A stretch of DNA of 64,000 nucleotides from Gaeumannomyces sp. JS-464 (taxonomy: Eukaryota; Ascomycota; Sordariomycetes; Magnaporthales; Magnaporthaceae), in assembly GCA_002197995.1 (NCBI GenBank), contig NGZR01000006.1, positions 2,035,001 through 2,099,000 on the forward strand, written 5' to 3'. A program made the position numbers and the translations under genes. Positions 11,560 to 24,632 of the stretch are shown here, one piece after another (the first letter of the stretch is position 1; the number at the start of each line of letters is the position of its first letter). The notes beneath the pieces are model-generated. The model searched no databases and was not told the DNA's origin. It worked only from the letters and a program-made list of their open reading frames with translations.

Positions 11560-14500
11560 GTCAAGGTAGGGGGCGAGTCTGGCCCACGTCACGAGGGGAA
11601 GAAGCGTTGGATGTTGCGGACGTGGGCGTCCCGAATGGCGGCCCATGGCGAACAAACAGGGCAACAAGGCGGCCGGGCAACCAGGCCCAAGCCTGAACGA
11701 AAGAGTCACAAAGCACAGAGTGGAGCCGGTCCGAGGGCGACGACGTGTAGGGGGATGGCAGTAGGAGGCCCTCAGGGCAACGTTCGGCGCGGTGGGCGGG
11801 TTGGCGCCGAGCCGGAAGCGGCGAGGGTGAGGCGGCGCTTGTTGAGGTTAAGCTCGCGGTAGTTCGGCACCTGATTAGGCAAGGTAGGCGGGTAGGGTTC
11901 TGACCTGGTGGACGTTTTGTGGCAAGGAGGGCGCCCCCTTGACCGGCGATTTGCCTCCTAGAGCCCGTAAGCACGAGACGCACAGACGAACCGCCAGCAG
12001 CGGGTGAGGAGCAGGGTGAAGGAAAGAGCAGAAAAGAAAGGCGGGGGGAAAACTAAAAAGGGGAAAGAAGCAAAGGACAAGAATAATAGTCTGGTCGGTC
12101 CGTTGTGACCACCCTCCCGAGTCACAAAAACAGCGACGGCATCTCCCCGGTATGAGGAGGGGGGCCAAAAGGTGGTCTGCCCGTCACAGGGCTTGCAGCT
12201 CTGGGGGCCGACTCGCAGACCTGGAGTCCAGGATTGGTATTGATCTTCTATCGGAACGTGGCAGGGCCATCATGAGAACGGACCCCAACCCCAATCTCTT
12301 GTAGCCACACCACAACATCAACAGCAGCCCGTGTGCCGGGCGAGGAGAGAAGTGGGTGTACACCGTGACGAGAAAAATCTCCGCTTGAAGAAGCGGTCAG
12401 CAATCGTAGTTATCAAGGAAAAGGATAACCATGATTTTGGAGTCACGATACACCTGATGAGGGATGGGCCCGGCGCGGGATGAATTGCTTTCGTCCTAGC
12501 TCTGCCGGTGGCTCATGGCGCCAGCATTGCTGGTGGGCGCTGTCGATGCACCCCAGTGATTAAGGCCCAAGGCCCTGCGTCTTTGGTTGCACTGCTTCAG
12601 GCCGGGCCAGGCCCTACGAGCCTGGTAGGCTGGCTGGCCACCCAGGGCAGGCACCGCACGCACGTAGTAGGCCGTGCGGCCGGGGGTAGCTGAGCTGAAA
12701 AGCCACAACAGACAGGCAACCCTAAGCGACAAGAGAGCATGACAGGAGAGGAGAGACAAGAGCTGATCGGTGAAATTGAGGCTCTGTCGAACCCTTATGA
12801 AGGGAGAAGATGTGCAGCATTAAGGATGCAACCCTCATCGAAAGACATGCACACTCAATTCCTAAATCTGGTCTTCCGAGGCGTGTGACATAATTTATGT
12901 GGATGCAGCCAGCACTGGGATGATTAGTGAGTGCGCCAGTCTGCGTGATGGAGGGTGATGACGGTGGCTGCCGACATACCTGCCCAATGTGAGCGAGATG
13001 AAAATGCAGATAAGCACAATTCACAAAACAGAACCCAGTCCACGATGGGGAAAGAGCGGGTGAGTGCCGGCACGGGGAGTAAATCCCAGATCCACGAAAA
13101 AGGGAACGGACCGACGTCGGCATCGCCGTGAACCAGGACAGGCCTGCCTGCTGCTGACGCACATGAACGAGGGACCCCATGGACGAGCACGGGAGCCGGC
13201 AGAGAGGGTTGGGGGAGGAACTGACGGCTGAGGATCACGGTGATTGCGAAAGAGCACCCCTTGGCCTCAGCCGCGATCGATCCTCCTTGCCTGTTGGGCA
13301 AATCGCCGCACCGCACCAAACCCCGATGGGTGGTGGGTGGAGAGGCCAGCCTGCACTGCACCGTCACGTCGCGGCAGATTGCAGAGGCCTGGTCTGCATG
13401 GGGATTCGGTCGATCGAGGTTGGCGCTGTGACGGCATGCGTCAAGAATTCCAATTATTGAATGGCACCCTATTCCCAATGGGGTTCTCTGTATCTCAAAT
13501 CGACTAGGTTGGCATTGGTGCTGACGCCACTTTCTTCAGCCCCTCTTTTCACCGTTTCATTATGTGTGTGCGTCCCAATAATCACTCTCCAGCTGCCGCC
13601 CATCCCCATCCGGCGTCCCAGCCTGACCCGTCGTGGCCCATTCCGGCAAAGGCCATTTCCGTCACCCCTCGGAGCTCGGGATGGTGGCGTTTGGTCGGCA
13701 TCTTCGAGGGAAACAAACCCAAAGGCGAACCCACGGACCATCTCCACAAGCTTGCCCATTGGCTTGATATCCCGCCAATCACACAAGAGGTGCTCAACCC
13801 CGCCTTCGTTGCGCGGCTGGTGAGTGTGATAGCCAAGCCACGAATGGATTTCTCCGCGGTCACGGCGTTCGTGACAACCCGCGGGGGAAAATGACGGGGG
13901 GTTTAACAAAACATAAAGTCCGAACAAAGGCCCTGCGGAGCCGAGGAGGAGAGCCCAGATGTGGAAAGGCTCCTCTACGAAATAGATCGTCCGTCCCCGC
14001 CAACGGGAAAACGAACCCCAGATCACCAAAAAGGCCCACACCGCCACAAGGGCGTCGCATTACGCCAATGATAGAGCCAGACCCTCCTCCCCTCCGTCGC
14101 CCCAACCCAGGCCATTCTCAGTATCCCGAAACCCATCCTACTCAGTACATCACAAGCGCAAGCCGAAGGTCTGCCGTGTGCATTTACACACCCACCCATT
14201 CACTCATCGCCTTCCGCTACCAGCCTCCTTCCCCCCCTCTTTCTTGCTTCCCGTCTCTCTCAACCCTGGGATGTTTAGCTCCCGTCCGCTGCGCTCCATC
14301 TATACTACCACTGCAAAAATCATATCATTGATTATCACTCTCCCAAACAGCGGCCCAAAATAAGCATATCCGAACGGCATTGGCGTACCTTGGCCCCTCC
14401 CTACTTTGTTTCCGTTGCGTTTTTAATACCCAACTTGTCGCGAAGGAGCGGTGAGCCCGGCCGCCCCGGCCTGAGGTCTGCATCACCACCCTCGTCGGGG

Positions 14501-14760
14501 TCGCAAACGCTCTGTAATGAGTTACAGAGCACACGGCGCACTCGCGTACATGGAGCCCGAGGTTCGGAGACCCTCGGGAGCTTTTCTACTAGTTCTGTAC
14601 AGATAGAGACCAAGCCAACAGGTCTATTAGATGCGCCTCTATTTTGCAATACGACTGATGCAGACGGCCGGACGGCCGCATCACGCGAGTCCGCCTACCT
14701 AACCCCACAGCCTGACCCAAGCAAAAGCCGCCCTGCTGCACGGCTACCTGCTGCCGAGGT
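11560..14760. repeat. Tandem segmental duplication, unit B
   Basis: This segment aligns colinearly with about 17440-20120. Anchor matches: GTCAGCAATC at 12396 and 18203; TGTCGATGCACCCC at 12541 and 18361; GAGCTGATCGGTGAAATTGAG-like text near 12765 and its counterpart near 18633; TGGAAAGGCTC near 13962 and 19674; CCACAGCCTGACCCAA at 14705 and 20084, followed by GGCTACCTGCTGCC in both. The offset falls from 5.82 to 5.38 kb through indels. Divergence is high, so the event is old. The segment holds no convincing protein-coding gene. Confidence 0.75.
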
Positions 14761-15843
14761 TATAATCTATCTGATGTGCTGTTTTCCAATCTGTGTTTGT
14801 TTCCCAAATTTAGTTGCGCACTGTGCAGTGAGAAAGAGAGAAATTAAATGATGAAGTGGCTTGGATTTAAAAAAGGAAGTTAATAAACGAGACGCAAAAG
14901 ACAAAAGGCAAACTCTTCTCTAGAGCCAACTGCAGACGAGCTTAAACCCTGGCCAGCACAAAAGACCGCTCTATGCTGCGCCATTGGATGCTTCAGGCGG
15001 CCTATAAGGATTCTTAGGGAGAAATATAGGGCTTGGTGAGGTGGATGATACAACAAGAAGAAGTCTATTGGCGGCGAGAGTGACAAAGGGTAAAAAAAAA
15101 GGCGGCTGGACTGAAAAAGAGGGAGAAGGCAAAACCAGGAAAGACGCAGAAGGAAAACTGGGCAGCAAGAAAAACAGGAACAAGAGCGTCGAGGAAAGGA
15201 AAGAAAAACACCAAGCTAGTCGAGACAGAAACAAACAATATCGGGCGCGACGCATCGACGCCACACACCAGTTGAGACACCAGCCACACCTGCCGCCTTT
15301 TGAGGCTGCCAATCAAGGGGGGCTTAGCGCACCAAGCCAATCATAACACCGGACTTAATAACGCGCCAGAAACCATCGTTTTGACATTGTGCTCCAAGCC
15401 CCCGTGTGTGGTCTAGACAGCCCCACTGCCGCGCTCGCGGGTGGGGCTTTTCGGGTGTTTCGAGATAGTCGATCGGTGTTGATGGCAGGAGGAGAAAGCC
15501 TCGCCTCTTGAGGGGGAAGGGGCCCTGGGCTGGTCAACCGGGTAGTTGGGTCCCCTTTGTGCGTGCGTGCGTGCGGGCGCGCATGTGTGGTGGATGTGGT
15601 GTGTGGGTGTGCGACGGGGTGGACCCCGCCCTCCTCATTCGTTTTGTTGGGATGTGTGCCTCAGAGAGCAGGGCGTCGCGACGCAAGGGCACGGCGGCGC
15701 TGGGCGGGAGTGGATCGATGAGGCCGAGTGGAGAGAGAGGACGAGACCCCCTCGCTCTTGTTTGCTGCTGCGCCAGGAGGGATCAAAGGCCGCGCGCGTG
15801 CTTCCGTCACTTGCTCTGGGAGGTTGACGCTGCCCACTCCTTG
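14761..15843. other. Intergenic, no supportable gene
   Basis: An A-rich plus-strand tract (15060-15240) and a GT-rich tract with a four-fold GTGC run (15558-15580) are the only features. The motif at 14966 is shared with 9111. Confidence 0.5.
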
Positions 15844-16059
15844 CTACTCGCCACGGCCCTCCATCTTTGTGCCTGTGAGGCGTCTGGAGTTGGCCTCGGT
15901 GTTCGCGTGCCACGTGGGGTTGCCGTTGAAGTCGCCGCCGATGTAGAAGGGCTCATCGCTGATGGAGTACTCGCTCCTGCTGCTGCTCGGGGGGCCGCCG
16001 GGTGGAGTTTGAGGCCGCTCCACGGCGTCCTCCTGACGGGTGTAGTTGGCGCCAGACAT
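15844..16059 (-). CDS. Small hydrophilic protein of unknown function (71 aa)
   Basis: ATG 16059 to TAG 15844 encodes 71 residues beginning MSGANYTRQEDAVERPQTPP, with a Ser-rich middle (SSSRSEYSISDEPFYIGG) and a hydrophilic tail ending KMEGRGE. The start has a good fungal context (A at -3, CCAACA before ATG). The frame is open further upstream to ATG 16356, but that part reads like leader sequence. No signal peptide, cysteine or known domain is visible. It occupies the same relative place in its duplication unit as the ORF at 10070-10276. Codon use is GC-ending, unlike the random ORFs around it. I do not recognise the family. Confidence 0.5.
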   Translation of the reverse strand: MSGANYTRQEDAVERPQTPPGGPPSSSRSEYSISDEPFYIGGDFNGNPTWHANTEANSRRLTGTKMEGRGE

Positions 16060-17439
16060 TGTTGGAAAGTTGAGGTTGCTCGCCAAAGAAGAGCGGAGTC
16101 TGTCGTGGCCGAGTCTCTGAGGTTCAAAGTCAAGATGGAGATTTGACGTTCCAAAAGAGCGCGCAGGCGAAGCAGAGGAGAATAAAGTGGCAGAAAGAGT
16201 GATATTCGAGGTTTCGATGTCCGTGATGTTGGCCTGTTGTCCTGATTGTCTTGATTCTTGGACGGCGAACGGGGGAATCGCCTCTCTTTTGTATGTGCTC
16301 TCAATCGTATTAACCAGGCGCCCCAGGGTCTGTGCTGCGCACCGAGGAGTCATCAAGTTAGCCAGGATGGCCTTTTCGATCTTGTTTCGAAACCTTCCAG
16401 AGCATACCTCGGGGCAAAAAAGGGGGGAAAAAAAGGCGCCGGGCGCCGAGGTGAATCGTAAGTCAGTCCATGACTAGGTAGACACTGCCGCTAGCCGCTA
16501 TTTCCACATTGCTCTGCCACGAGACGGCGAGTGTGGCCGGCGGGGCTCAAGGTGGTGGTGACGGCCAGGACAGCGGCTTCATATGGGCTATGCACGGACG
16601 GACAGTCCCTTGGCAGGCCACTCGCCTCCAACCCCCTTCTCCCCTCGTCTTCCACCAGACCCATGCTCCAGGCATAGGACAAGGATGAGAAAGCAGGGCC
16701 AATGATATGTCAAGGCGAGCGGGTATGGGGATCGTCGTTCAGGGCAGATGGTGGCGGGGTCGTGTCGGGGCGGTGGCTGGCGGGGCGTGTTTTTTTTTTT
16801 TTTCGAGGAATGGGCTATGGTTTTTTGCTTCTGGAGGCCTCGCAGAGACCGAAGAGACCCGACAGGGGGTGGGGTTCGGCTTGTTGCGGTGTTGACATCA
16901 GAAACAAACGGTTTCGGACCCCTCAGCTTCTGTCATCGATGTGGCACGAACGGTGCCCTGCACGGCAGGCCGTACGTCAGGCGGTGAAATAAAGACAGAC
17001 GTATGCTGTTCCGCCGGGGCTTGGGGCTGGGTAACGGGCCACGGGTGGCGGGCGACGGCGATGGAAAACTAGTCAAGCTTGTCAAAACAATTAGCACCCA
17101 AAGCCGGCGTAGAAAGTGATAGTTAGCCCACAGGGTGGAGAAGAACGGCAAAGACGGCACAGCCTCGCTCTGAGGCAAAGCGGACCATACCTCGCATCCA
17201 GGAGAGAGAGGGAGAGCGTAAGCCGGAATATAGACTCAAGTACTTTGCTGTGACGCTTTGCTGTGACTTTGGCGGCGCCGAGCCCGGGGGTAGAAGACGT
17301 GGCTGGTGCGCCCCTGGATTTTTGCGATTCGGCCTTCCAGAACAAAAGAACAAAAAGGGCACAGGGAACAGCACGGACTTGGCTTGCCCCATGGATTAAG
17401 GCAATGTGACAACGAAGCAGTATTTGCGGCCGGGCGGCG
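16060..17439. other. Intergenic, no supportable gene
   Basis: A 14-T run (16790-16803) is the only simple repeat. No gene, RNA or mobile element is recognisable. Confidence 0.5.
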
Positions 17440-20120
17440 ACGGGGCGGCCCTCGGGCGCACCAGGCAGACAAGACAGGGCAACCAGCCTAAGGCAGACAA
17501 AAGGGGCTCAGAGTGTGCGAGGAGAGAAGAAGTGGGACCCCGCTGAGGAAGTCGACGGTGTGTGAATGGAAGACCGTCAAGCACGGGCTCCGTGATGATA
17601 ACGGGGTTTTCTGAGATACGATCGCGACGTGAATATCAAGCCCGGCGATTCGTTCGAGGCTAAACTTGCCAGACGTCACTGGCTGACTAAGTCCTGGCAG
17701 GCAGGGGTTTGCCGACGGCGCTGCGTCACGGGGCGACTTAGCGACAGCAAGACTGCAAGCACAAGAGGGACGCAGGTGAAATATGACAGAAAATAGGGCA
17801 CTAGCACAAAAAAGAAATACCGTTGCAGGGAGAGCCCAGAGGGGAGGGAGAGGTGAGGAGAGAAACGGGAGGGAAAAAGAAAGGAAACAGGAAAAAGCAA
17901 AAAAAAAACAAAAAAAAAAAACAAAGATATGGTGAGGAGAAGTTCGGGCTGTTTTTCTTCTTCTTTTTTCCCGCGACCAGACCTCCAGCCGCAAGGTGCA
18001 ACGGGGCCAGAAGCCCAGACCAGGCGGCGTCGTAGCCGCCGGGCTCAGCAATGGTATGGAGGTACCAGGTAGGTGACTCGATCGGGACGGTGGAGACGCG
18101 TCGGCGAGGATGCACCCCCAACCCCTTTGGGCCACACACCCTTCATCCAGAGCAAGAGGTGGGTGTGCGTTGTAGTAAACAGTCTCCACATTCAGACGGA
18201 CCGTCAGCAATCACCAGTCAGGAAGAGGAAGACGGGGTATCCGGCTCACAAAGCGGCCGACGCGGGATGACCTACTCCCCGTGTCAGACCTGGAGGCGAG
18301 CCCGACGGCTTCTGCTGTCGGGCCACGACTGCACAACAAAGGGGTGCCAAGCATCAACACTGTCGATGCACCCCGGCAACAGCCAAGGCTCAGTGTTTGG
18401 GTGGCTTCAGGCCTTCTGCCGGCGCCAGTGAGCCTTGCATGGGCGGTTTGCAGGTGGCTAACGGGTTGGTAGGCCGCCCAGATACCCTGGGTAGGGGTCG
18501 ATGCACGTAAGTGCGCCTATAAGCACACCACCATCCATTGGCCCCAGCCCAGGAAACGGCCAGGGGGAAGGTGGCATGGGAAACAACAGAGGGCAGCCCG
18601 AGGAGCCAGGGAAGAGAATACTGAGAGACCAAGAGCAAATCAGCGAGTTTGAGACTCTGTCTGTCGGTTAATCAGCATCCATTATGGATCCTCCACTTAG
18701 GTAGGTACCTACCTAGGTTGGTTGGGTGCCATCCCAGATAAAGTTGCGCAAACAGGATTAATGCCATGCAAGATGAAAATGCACACCGAAAGCCAGCGTC
18801 AAATCACAGGTGCCGGGGGAGGAGGGCTGAGATCGAGTGTGACGGCGCATGTGCCGGAGCCATTGAGGGAGAGCAGCACTCAGCTCCATCAGTCCAGCCG
18901 CGCCGGGATGGGGTTTGGCTGTTGGGCCCGGCTGGGGCACCTCACACAAGGCGCTTAGTTTGCACGGTCGGCACGCTGAACAATCGAAATTGAGGATCCG
19001 CTCATGTGCGTCGGCGGGGTCAAGGCAGGCTGGCGGGCGCGTTTGCTATGCGCAAGAGCCTAATTGACGGCATCCCAGCCTGCCCTCGATCGCATCAAAT
19101 TGGCTGGTGCCGGCCATTTATTTGCGGGTGTCCGCCAGAGAACAGCAACCAGCCCAACACGCACTGTGCCGTGGAGCCCATTTCGAGAGCCGTGATGTGG
19201 GTTGCTATGGATTGAGCGATTGCTTTCCCCTCTTTTTCACCGGTCTCGATATTACCAGCGCCGCATTTTCTCGCCCAACCCATCCCCATCTCATCCACCC
19301 CAGCGGCATCCCTCTCGTATCCAGTATGTGGCGTTTTGCGCCATCTTCCTGGCTGCTACTGATCTACTGATCAAACCCACACTTCATCTCCACCAGCTTT
19401 GTCCGTTGGGTTGACTGCCAAATCGGTGATTAATTGACCCCGCTTCCATTAGCACCAAATGTGACAGCCAGGCCGTCGATGGATCTGTCCGCTGTCACGT
19501 CCGATCCGAAAGCCGGCAGGCAAAGAGGAGGGTTAGGAAAAAAGCAATAAAAGGTCCGAGCATTTTTTTTAACGCCAAAACCAAACCGTCACAGCGCGAA
19601 CAAGCAGCGCCTGTCCATCGCCCTCGTCAAGGCCCAGTGGCGCCGAGAAAAGAAGCCCACATCTGGAAAGGCTCTTGCCCAAAAATAGATCGCTCATCCC
19701 CACGGGCTGAAAACCAAAGAAAAAGACAAAAAAAAGGCCCCGGTTCACCTTGCAAGGTCACTTGGCCCACACCCCTCCTCGTCCTCGAACCCAAACCCAT
19801 TCCTGACAACCAAGAATGCCATCCGTCCAGGCTCTCCATCTCCCCCTACCCTGGGATGGCTGGCTAGGTTCAGTCCGCGCTGCTGCTGCTGCTGCCGCTG
19901 CTGCAAAATCACATCACTACTGCCCTCCCCCAGCAACACCCCAAAATGAGCATGTCCAAGCGGCGTCGGCTCGTCTCGGCCCCCTTTTTGGTCTTTCAAT
20001 GTCCGGCTGATGCACGCAGCCGGACGGCTGCACGCCCCGAACCGGCCAGCCAACCCTTGGTCCGTCCTGAACTCCACAGCCTGACCCAAACAAAAGTGCT
20101 CCCTCCACCACGGCTACCTG
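17440..20120. repeat. Tandem segmental duplication, unit C
   Basis: This is the diverged second copy of 11560-14760; anchors are listed there. After about 20120 the two units stop resembling each other. An 18-bp perfect palindrome, TAGGTAGGTACCTACCTA, lies at 18698-18715 inside this unit and is absent at the corresponding place in unit B. Confidence 0.75.
18698..18715. repeat. Perfect 18-bp palindrome TAGGTAGGTACCTACCTA
   Basis: Both strands read identically. A close relative with the same TAGGTACCTACC core occurs at 59447-59470. Confidence 0.9.
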
Positions 20121-20419
20121 CTGCCAAAGGTTGTTTCTTCATTGGCTGTTTGCTGCTCTTTTCCACCCTTCTTCTTTTTCTTTCCTTTTTTGCCTTCTCG
20201 TCCTTCCTCTTTGGCTGGGAGTCTCCTCCCTGTCTGCGCCTCGCCTCGCCCGCAGCTACCCGTGGCCGGTAGTGGGAAGGGGAAAAAAAAAAAAAAAAAA
20301 AGGAAAAAGAACAAGAACAAGAGAACTGAACGCACACGCCACCCCCGCACCCACCCCGTTCCCGGGCGGGCATGGATCAGCCACCGGGGCCCCAGCTGCA
20401 TTCGGCATACAGGGGGCGT

Positions 20420-20841
20420 TTATTTCGGGTCCAGGACCGCAGAGCCGGCCACGACGAGCGCCGCAGAGTTCCTGCGCTCCGTCATGGATAGCCTGTAGTC
20501 GGACGGGTACCTGATCTGTCGCCTGTAGCTCTCAGAGGCCTCGCTCAGGAACGTCTGCAGCTGCTCCTCCGCCTGGGGAACCGCCGCCGTGACGGGGTCG
20601 GCCGCAGGGGCGGCTGGAGCCTGTGAGGCGGGGCAGCAGCGGCGAGCGGTGGGACGGCAGGGACGGCAGCCACGGGGGCAGCGGCAGCGGCAGTCGTGAT
20701 ATCAGCGGCGCCGGGGGAAGTGGCGGGGTCAGTGACGGTGGCTGCTTCTTGTGGCTGTTGTGGCTCGCCCCCCGCGTGCCTTGGCGACGTTGGGGCGGAC
20801 CTATGGTGGAGGCATTTCTCCATCAGCTTTGCTTTCGTCAT
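20420..20841 (-). CDS. Ala/Pro-rich small protein of unknown function, with a frame break
   Basis: From ATG 20841 the frame reads MTKAKLMEKCLHHRSAPTSP and then an Ala/Pro/Val-rich linker. Near 20620-20640 the reading frame must change by one base to continue into AEEQLQTFLSEASESYRRQI and on to VLDPK and the stop at 20420. The downstream part has a good amphipathic-helix pattern and GC-ending codons, which is why I regard the two halves as one gene. The break could be an indel error. No signal peptide or known domain is seen. The total would be about 140 residues. Confidence 0.45.
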
Positions 20842-23800
20842 TACGCATGCGCCTTTTTTTTATCTGCAGCGGCAAGAGGAGCAGGGAGGGCTCGTGTGAG
20901 GGATGGGCTGTGTGAGGATGGGTTTCCACCTCGAGTGACACCGTTTCCGCGTGTGTGCCTCTTACCCTTGGTTCCCTGCGAGGGAGGAGCTCCGGGAGGT
21001 TCTAACGGTGCTCATTTTGGGCTTGGTGGATGAACGTAGCAAAGTGTTGTCGATTAACCAACGATTGTTATGAATACCACCCGTAAGATACATGAGCGTT
21101 GGATTGCAGTTTGCCCCATCAAAAGATGGAATCTGGGGCATGCGAGAGAGCGGAAACGGACAGCGAATCTGTTATATACCTGGAGTATCCCCTGTGAGCA
21201 GCCACGGGCCTGACCTCTCGGCCACGAACACTCGTTGATGCCCAAACTAAACGACCGCTTTCTCCCCGGGTACCTGGGAACCGCTTTCCCATAAACAGCA
21301 GCCATCTTATTAACCCCCAGTCCTGGCCCACATTCACGTGTCTCAACTGCTCGCGGCTAGACAAGACGCACTCAACCACCCTTCCTCCCCACCCCAACAT
21401 CCGGCGCGTGTCCCGTGGAGGAGAGAAAATGCTGGTGTTCAAGGCTGTTGGGCCGCTGGACACTCGGGAATGAGATGGCCGATGACCACCACGCCCTCAC
21501 CGCCTATGATGGAGAATGGGGTGTGACTAGGCCTGGCCCTCCCCTACCTTCCCTTATTCAGGGGGGTTAGCGTTGAAGGATGAGGGGGTGGAAAAAAAAG
21601 CAAAGTCTACAGGGACCAGTCTGAGGCCGAGGCCTAGACCCTGTTCACCCATGTCTGACCGGTTCCGACGCGAGCACCGCGGGCCAACACACGAGAGTGA
21701 GGCGGGACGAGTGACCCCATCACCGCCTTTCTTTACCGGTGCCCCGGAGTTTCCCTTTGGGGCCAATGTCTCGGACAAAAACCAGGGGCACGCTGAGCCT
21801 AATTTGCGCCTTCTCCAGCCATGTCTCAGCGCCGCACCAACCAACCAACCAACCATCCGGCCAGGCAGCCGCCCGGCAAAGCACACAGCACACGCGCGCA
21901 CACTCACTTCTTTATCTCCTGTCTCCTCCCTTGCCCGGTCCGAAGCCCCCCACCCAGTCATCATTCCTGCCTTTTCTCGTGTCCGCGCACAGGCAGCCGG
22001 ACATGTCGTTGAGACACATCCGCTTATTCGCCCATTGTTGGACCCCGAACGAACGCGGTCACGGGTTCCCCGACATAGGATAAAGCCCGCCTGCCGTGGT
22101 TGGAGTTAGGCACGCATGCCTCCCAGCACGGGCGGCGCGCGCCAGCCGGAGCGGACCTTGCGGGCGCGTGAGTGTCCTCGTCGTGGGGGTTCTTGAACAA
22201 TTTCCCCTTTTTTTTTTTTTTTTTTTTTTTTCTCGTCAGCACTAGTCCTGCATTACTCACACTCTATCATTTGCAGCGTGTCATTAACCGCACACCGCAT
22301 CACTAGCGGCATCACTTACGGGGTGCATCATCCATCCCCTTGGATACATTGTTGGACGATATCGGAGGTTTGCGCCCGTTTTCTCTTGGCTCACCCGTAA
22401 CCCGCATTCTTTTGTGCCAGTTACCTTTGGTCCCGAGCTTGGGGCTACTAGGCGCAATCCCCCGGTAATTACTGCCCGTAATAGGAAGCATGCATGGTCC
22501 TGTCTGCTGTCGGCGTTGATGCCCGATTCCCCACACGTTTGGATGCGGCTACCCGGTCCTGCAATTCGCCGTCAACGGGCGCCCAACACTGATCACGCGT
22601 GCGTCTAGTCGGGGTCCTACTCGCCAACGTTTTTTTTCTCTTGTGTGCTTTGCTTGGTAACTAGCTGGTAGAAGATAAGGTGCAACCACTGCCCTTCGGT
22701 CTCCCCTCCTGGATACCCTTGCTCCCTTTCGGATTTGCTATTACCGAATCGTCCATCTTTGAGGCTGGCGTTTGCGCGTGCCCCCTTCCACCCGAGTATT
22801 CTCCCCCCAACCGTTGTCACGAAGCCTTGTCACACGCCGACGATTCCCTTGCTAATTGGAGCGCTTGACGATATTAAATGGCGCTTACCGCGGGATTCTG
22901 GGGAGGCCCGACCCAGAGTAACCATCGGCTGAACCGATGGGAGCCCAATATGATAGATCAGCGCCGAAAATCCCTTTCAGAAGGTCGTACAGAGGTTGAA
23001 GTGCGCAATGGCGGTGACCATGAGATCAATCGGTGGAAACGGATGTGTGGCAGATCCGGCGTGCCAACCCAGGTCTTCAACACGCTTGGATGTAGTGTCA
23101 AGCCGGGGTGCTTAGACATCTCCAGCAAAACAATCTCTTGCGGTACAGGAGACATTTACGGACAGGCCATTCCATTGGCTGCTTCAATAAAGTTTGTTCC
23201 ATGCTGGCCCCGTGACGCTGCTGCGCCTTCGCCAACAATAAAAGTTTATTGGATATAGGAATCCGACAGTTCATTCCCGTCAGAGGATGAGGGCTGGCCT
23301 GGCAGAGAAGAGAGTGCTACGGATATGTGAGGGCTGAGGTGACAGGCGGCTCAAATCAAATCCAGTCAAATGTCTCTCATGTCGTATCACACATCCTTCA
23401 GCTAGGAGAGCGTATGAAGTACATTCACACTGTCCTCCTCAGCCAACCATAAGAATTCCCTCCCCCATGTGGTGTGCTGGCTACGTGGACGATGTCGTGA
23501 AACGTCCGTGCCTGTCGACGAACGGGAGTATGCCACAATTCGCCACCTACGGATGCCAGGGTGAGTCACTTGGCAAAGATTTCGTGGGGATGAGCACTCC
23601 ATAGATAGTCAAACCCCCGGTTCAACTGGCAAATAGAAAAAGGAGGGGCGAGTTAGAAGCCAAGCTAGTTCTGAAAGCTTTGGAAATAGGAATATAATAA
23701 AGCGTTTTGGACTCAGGCAAGAGAACCAAAACCGAAATCTAAGCGGCCACCAGCCTATAGCGGGGGAAAGAGGACAGGGGGAAGACGAGCAAAATAAAGA

Positions 23801-24127
23801 AAATTATACAATTTATGGCTAGCTGGCTAAAGGCTGCAATCAGCACAACCAACTGACAATCCTTATCTTTTCGGCTGCTCGCCGGAACAAAGCTTATGAG
23901 GAAAAATCATTATCTGATTAAAGAAGAAGTCGAGTGTCTAAAGGAGTGTTTAAAGGAGTGTTATCCCAGTAGGCGGCTTCCTCACGCCCTGGGCGACTAA
24001 CACCAACCGTCTGCCCGCTAACCCGACATGATCACTTCTCGCACCCTCCCCCTTCCCCTTCCCAACTGACAGTCTGACCGCAGTCTCACTGAACCCCCTA
24101 CTCTCTCGTGCTTCTTAAGCCGAACGC
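20842..24127. other. Intergenic, no supportable gene
   Basis: Contains a long T-run at about 22207-22231 and a short duplicated TAAAGGAGTGT at 23938-23962. A poorly GC-biased patch at 23640-23960 precedes the secreted-protein gene. I see no coding sequence with a domain. Confidence 0.5.
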
Positions 24128-24474
24128 CTAGACCGGAATGCAGTACGGGCTGCCGTTGGCAGCCAGGAACTGGCACTTGGTCTTCGGCGGGCAGTCGCCG
24201 CCGTACTGAAAATTTGAGTGTTAGCGAGGCTCGATAGCAACCAACATCCCTGCCGGCTTCCAGCAGGACGCGGGGTCTCGCGAGCGGACGAGGAGTTGAA
24301 GCTTACCTGCCAGACCCTCTGCGTGTCGCAGACCTTCCAGCCCTCGTTGCCCGTCTTGGGGTTGCGGGCGCAGGCGTAGGTGGCGGGAGTGCAGCCGTGG
24401 GGGCCCAGGCTCTCCTCGGTGGGGGCCGCGAGGGCGGCGGCGGCGAGGGCGATGACGACGGCGAAGACCTTCAT
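24128..24474 (-). CDS. Small secreted six-cysteine protein (effector-like), 81 aa
   Basis: Two exons, 24307-24474 and 24128-24205, are separated by a 101-bp intron (donor GTAAGC, acceptor TTTTCAG), giving 81 residues. Residues 1-17 (MKVFAVVIALAAAALAA) are a signal peptide. The mature part carries six cysteines at about 28, 35, 49, 61, 67 and 78, enough for three disulfides. The pattern includes TPATYACARNPKTGNEGWKVC and, after the intron, YGGDCPPKTKC and NGSPYCIPV. This TPATY...GW.VC...W..GG.CP..T.C...GSPYC pattern is, to my knowledge, widespread in small secreted proteins of Sordariomycetes with no established function. The upstream TATA box suggests strong regulated expression. A paralogue lies at 30451-31125. 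No frame lesion is seen. Confidence 0.88.
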
Positions 24475-24632
24475 GATGGTGGTTGTTTGGGTGTGTTGGC
24501 TTGTGGGAGGCCGGGTGGTTTTAATTATTTATTATTCGGTAGATGAGTCTGCAGCGAATGGCTTGATTGCTGTTGCTTGCTGTGGTGGTGATGGGTGGGG
24601 AGATGGGAAGCCCAAACCGGAGGATGGAGATG

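Noticed and set aside
10486..11564. Two overlapping minus-strand ORFs of 262 and 271 codons
   Set aside because: Arg/Ser/Pro-rich composition, no domain, and overlap with open frames on the other strand.
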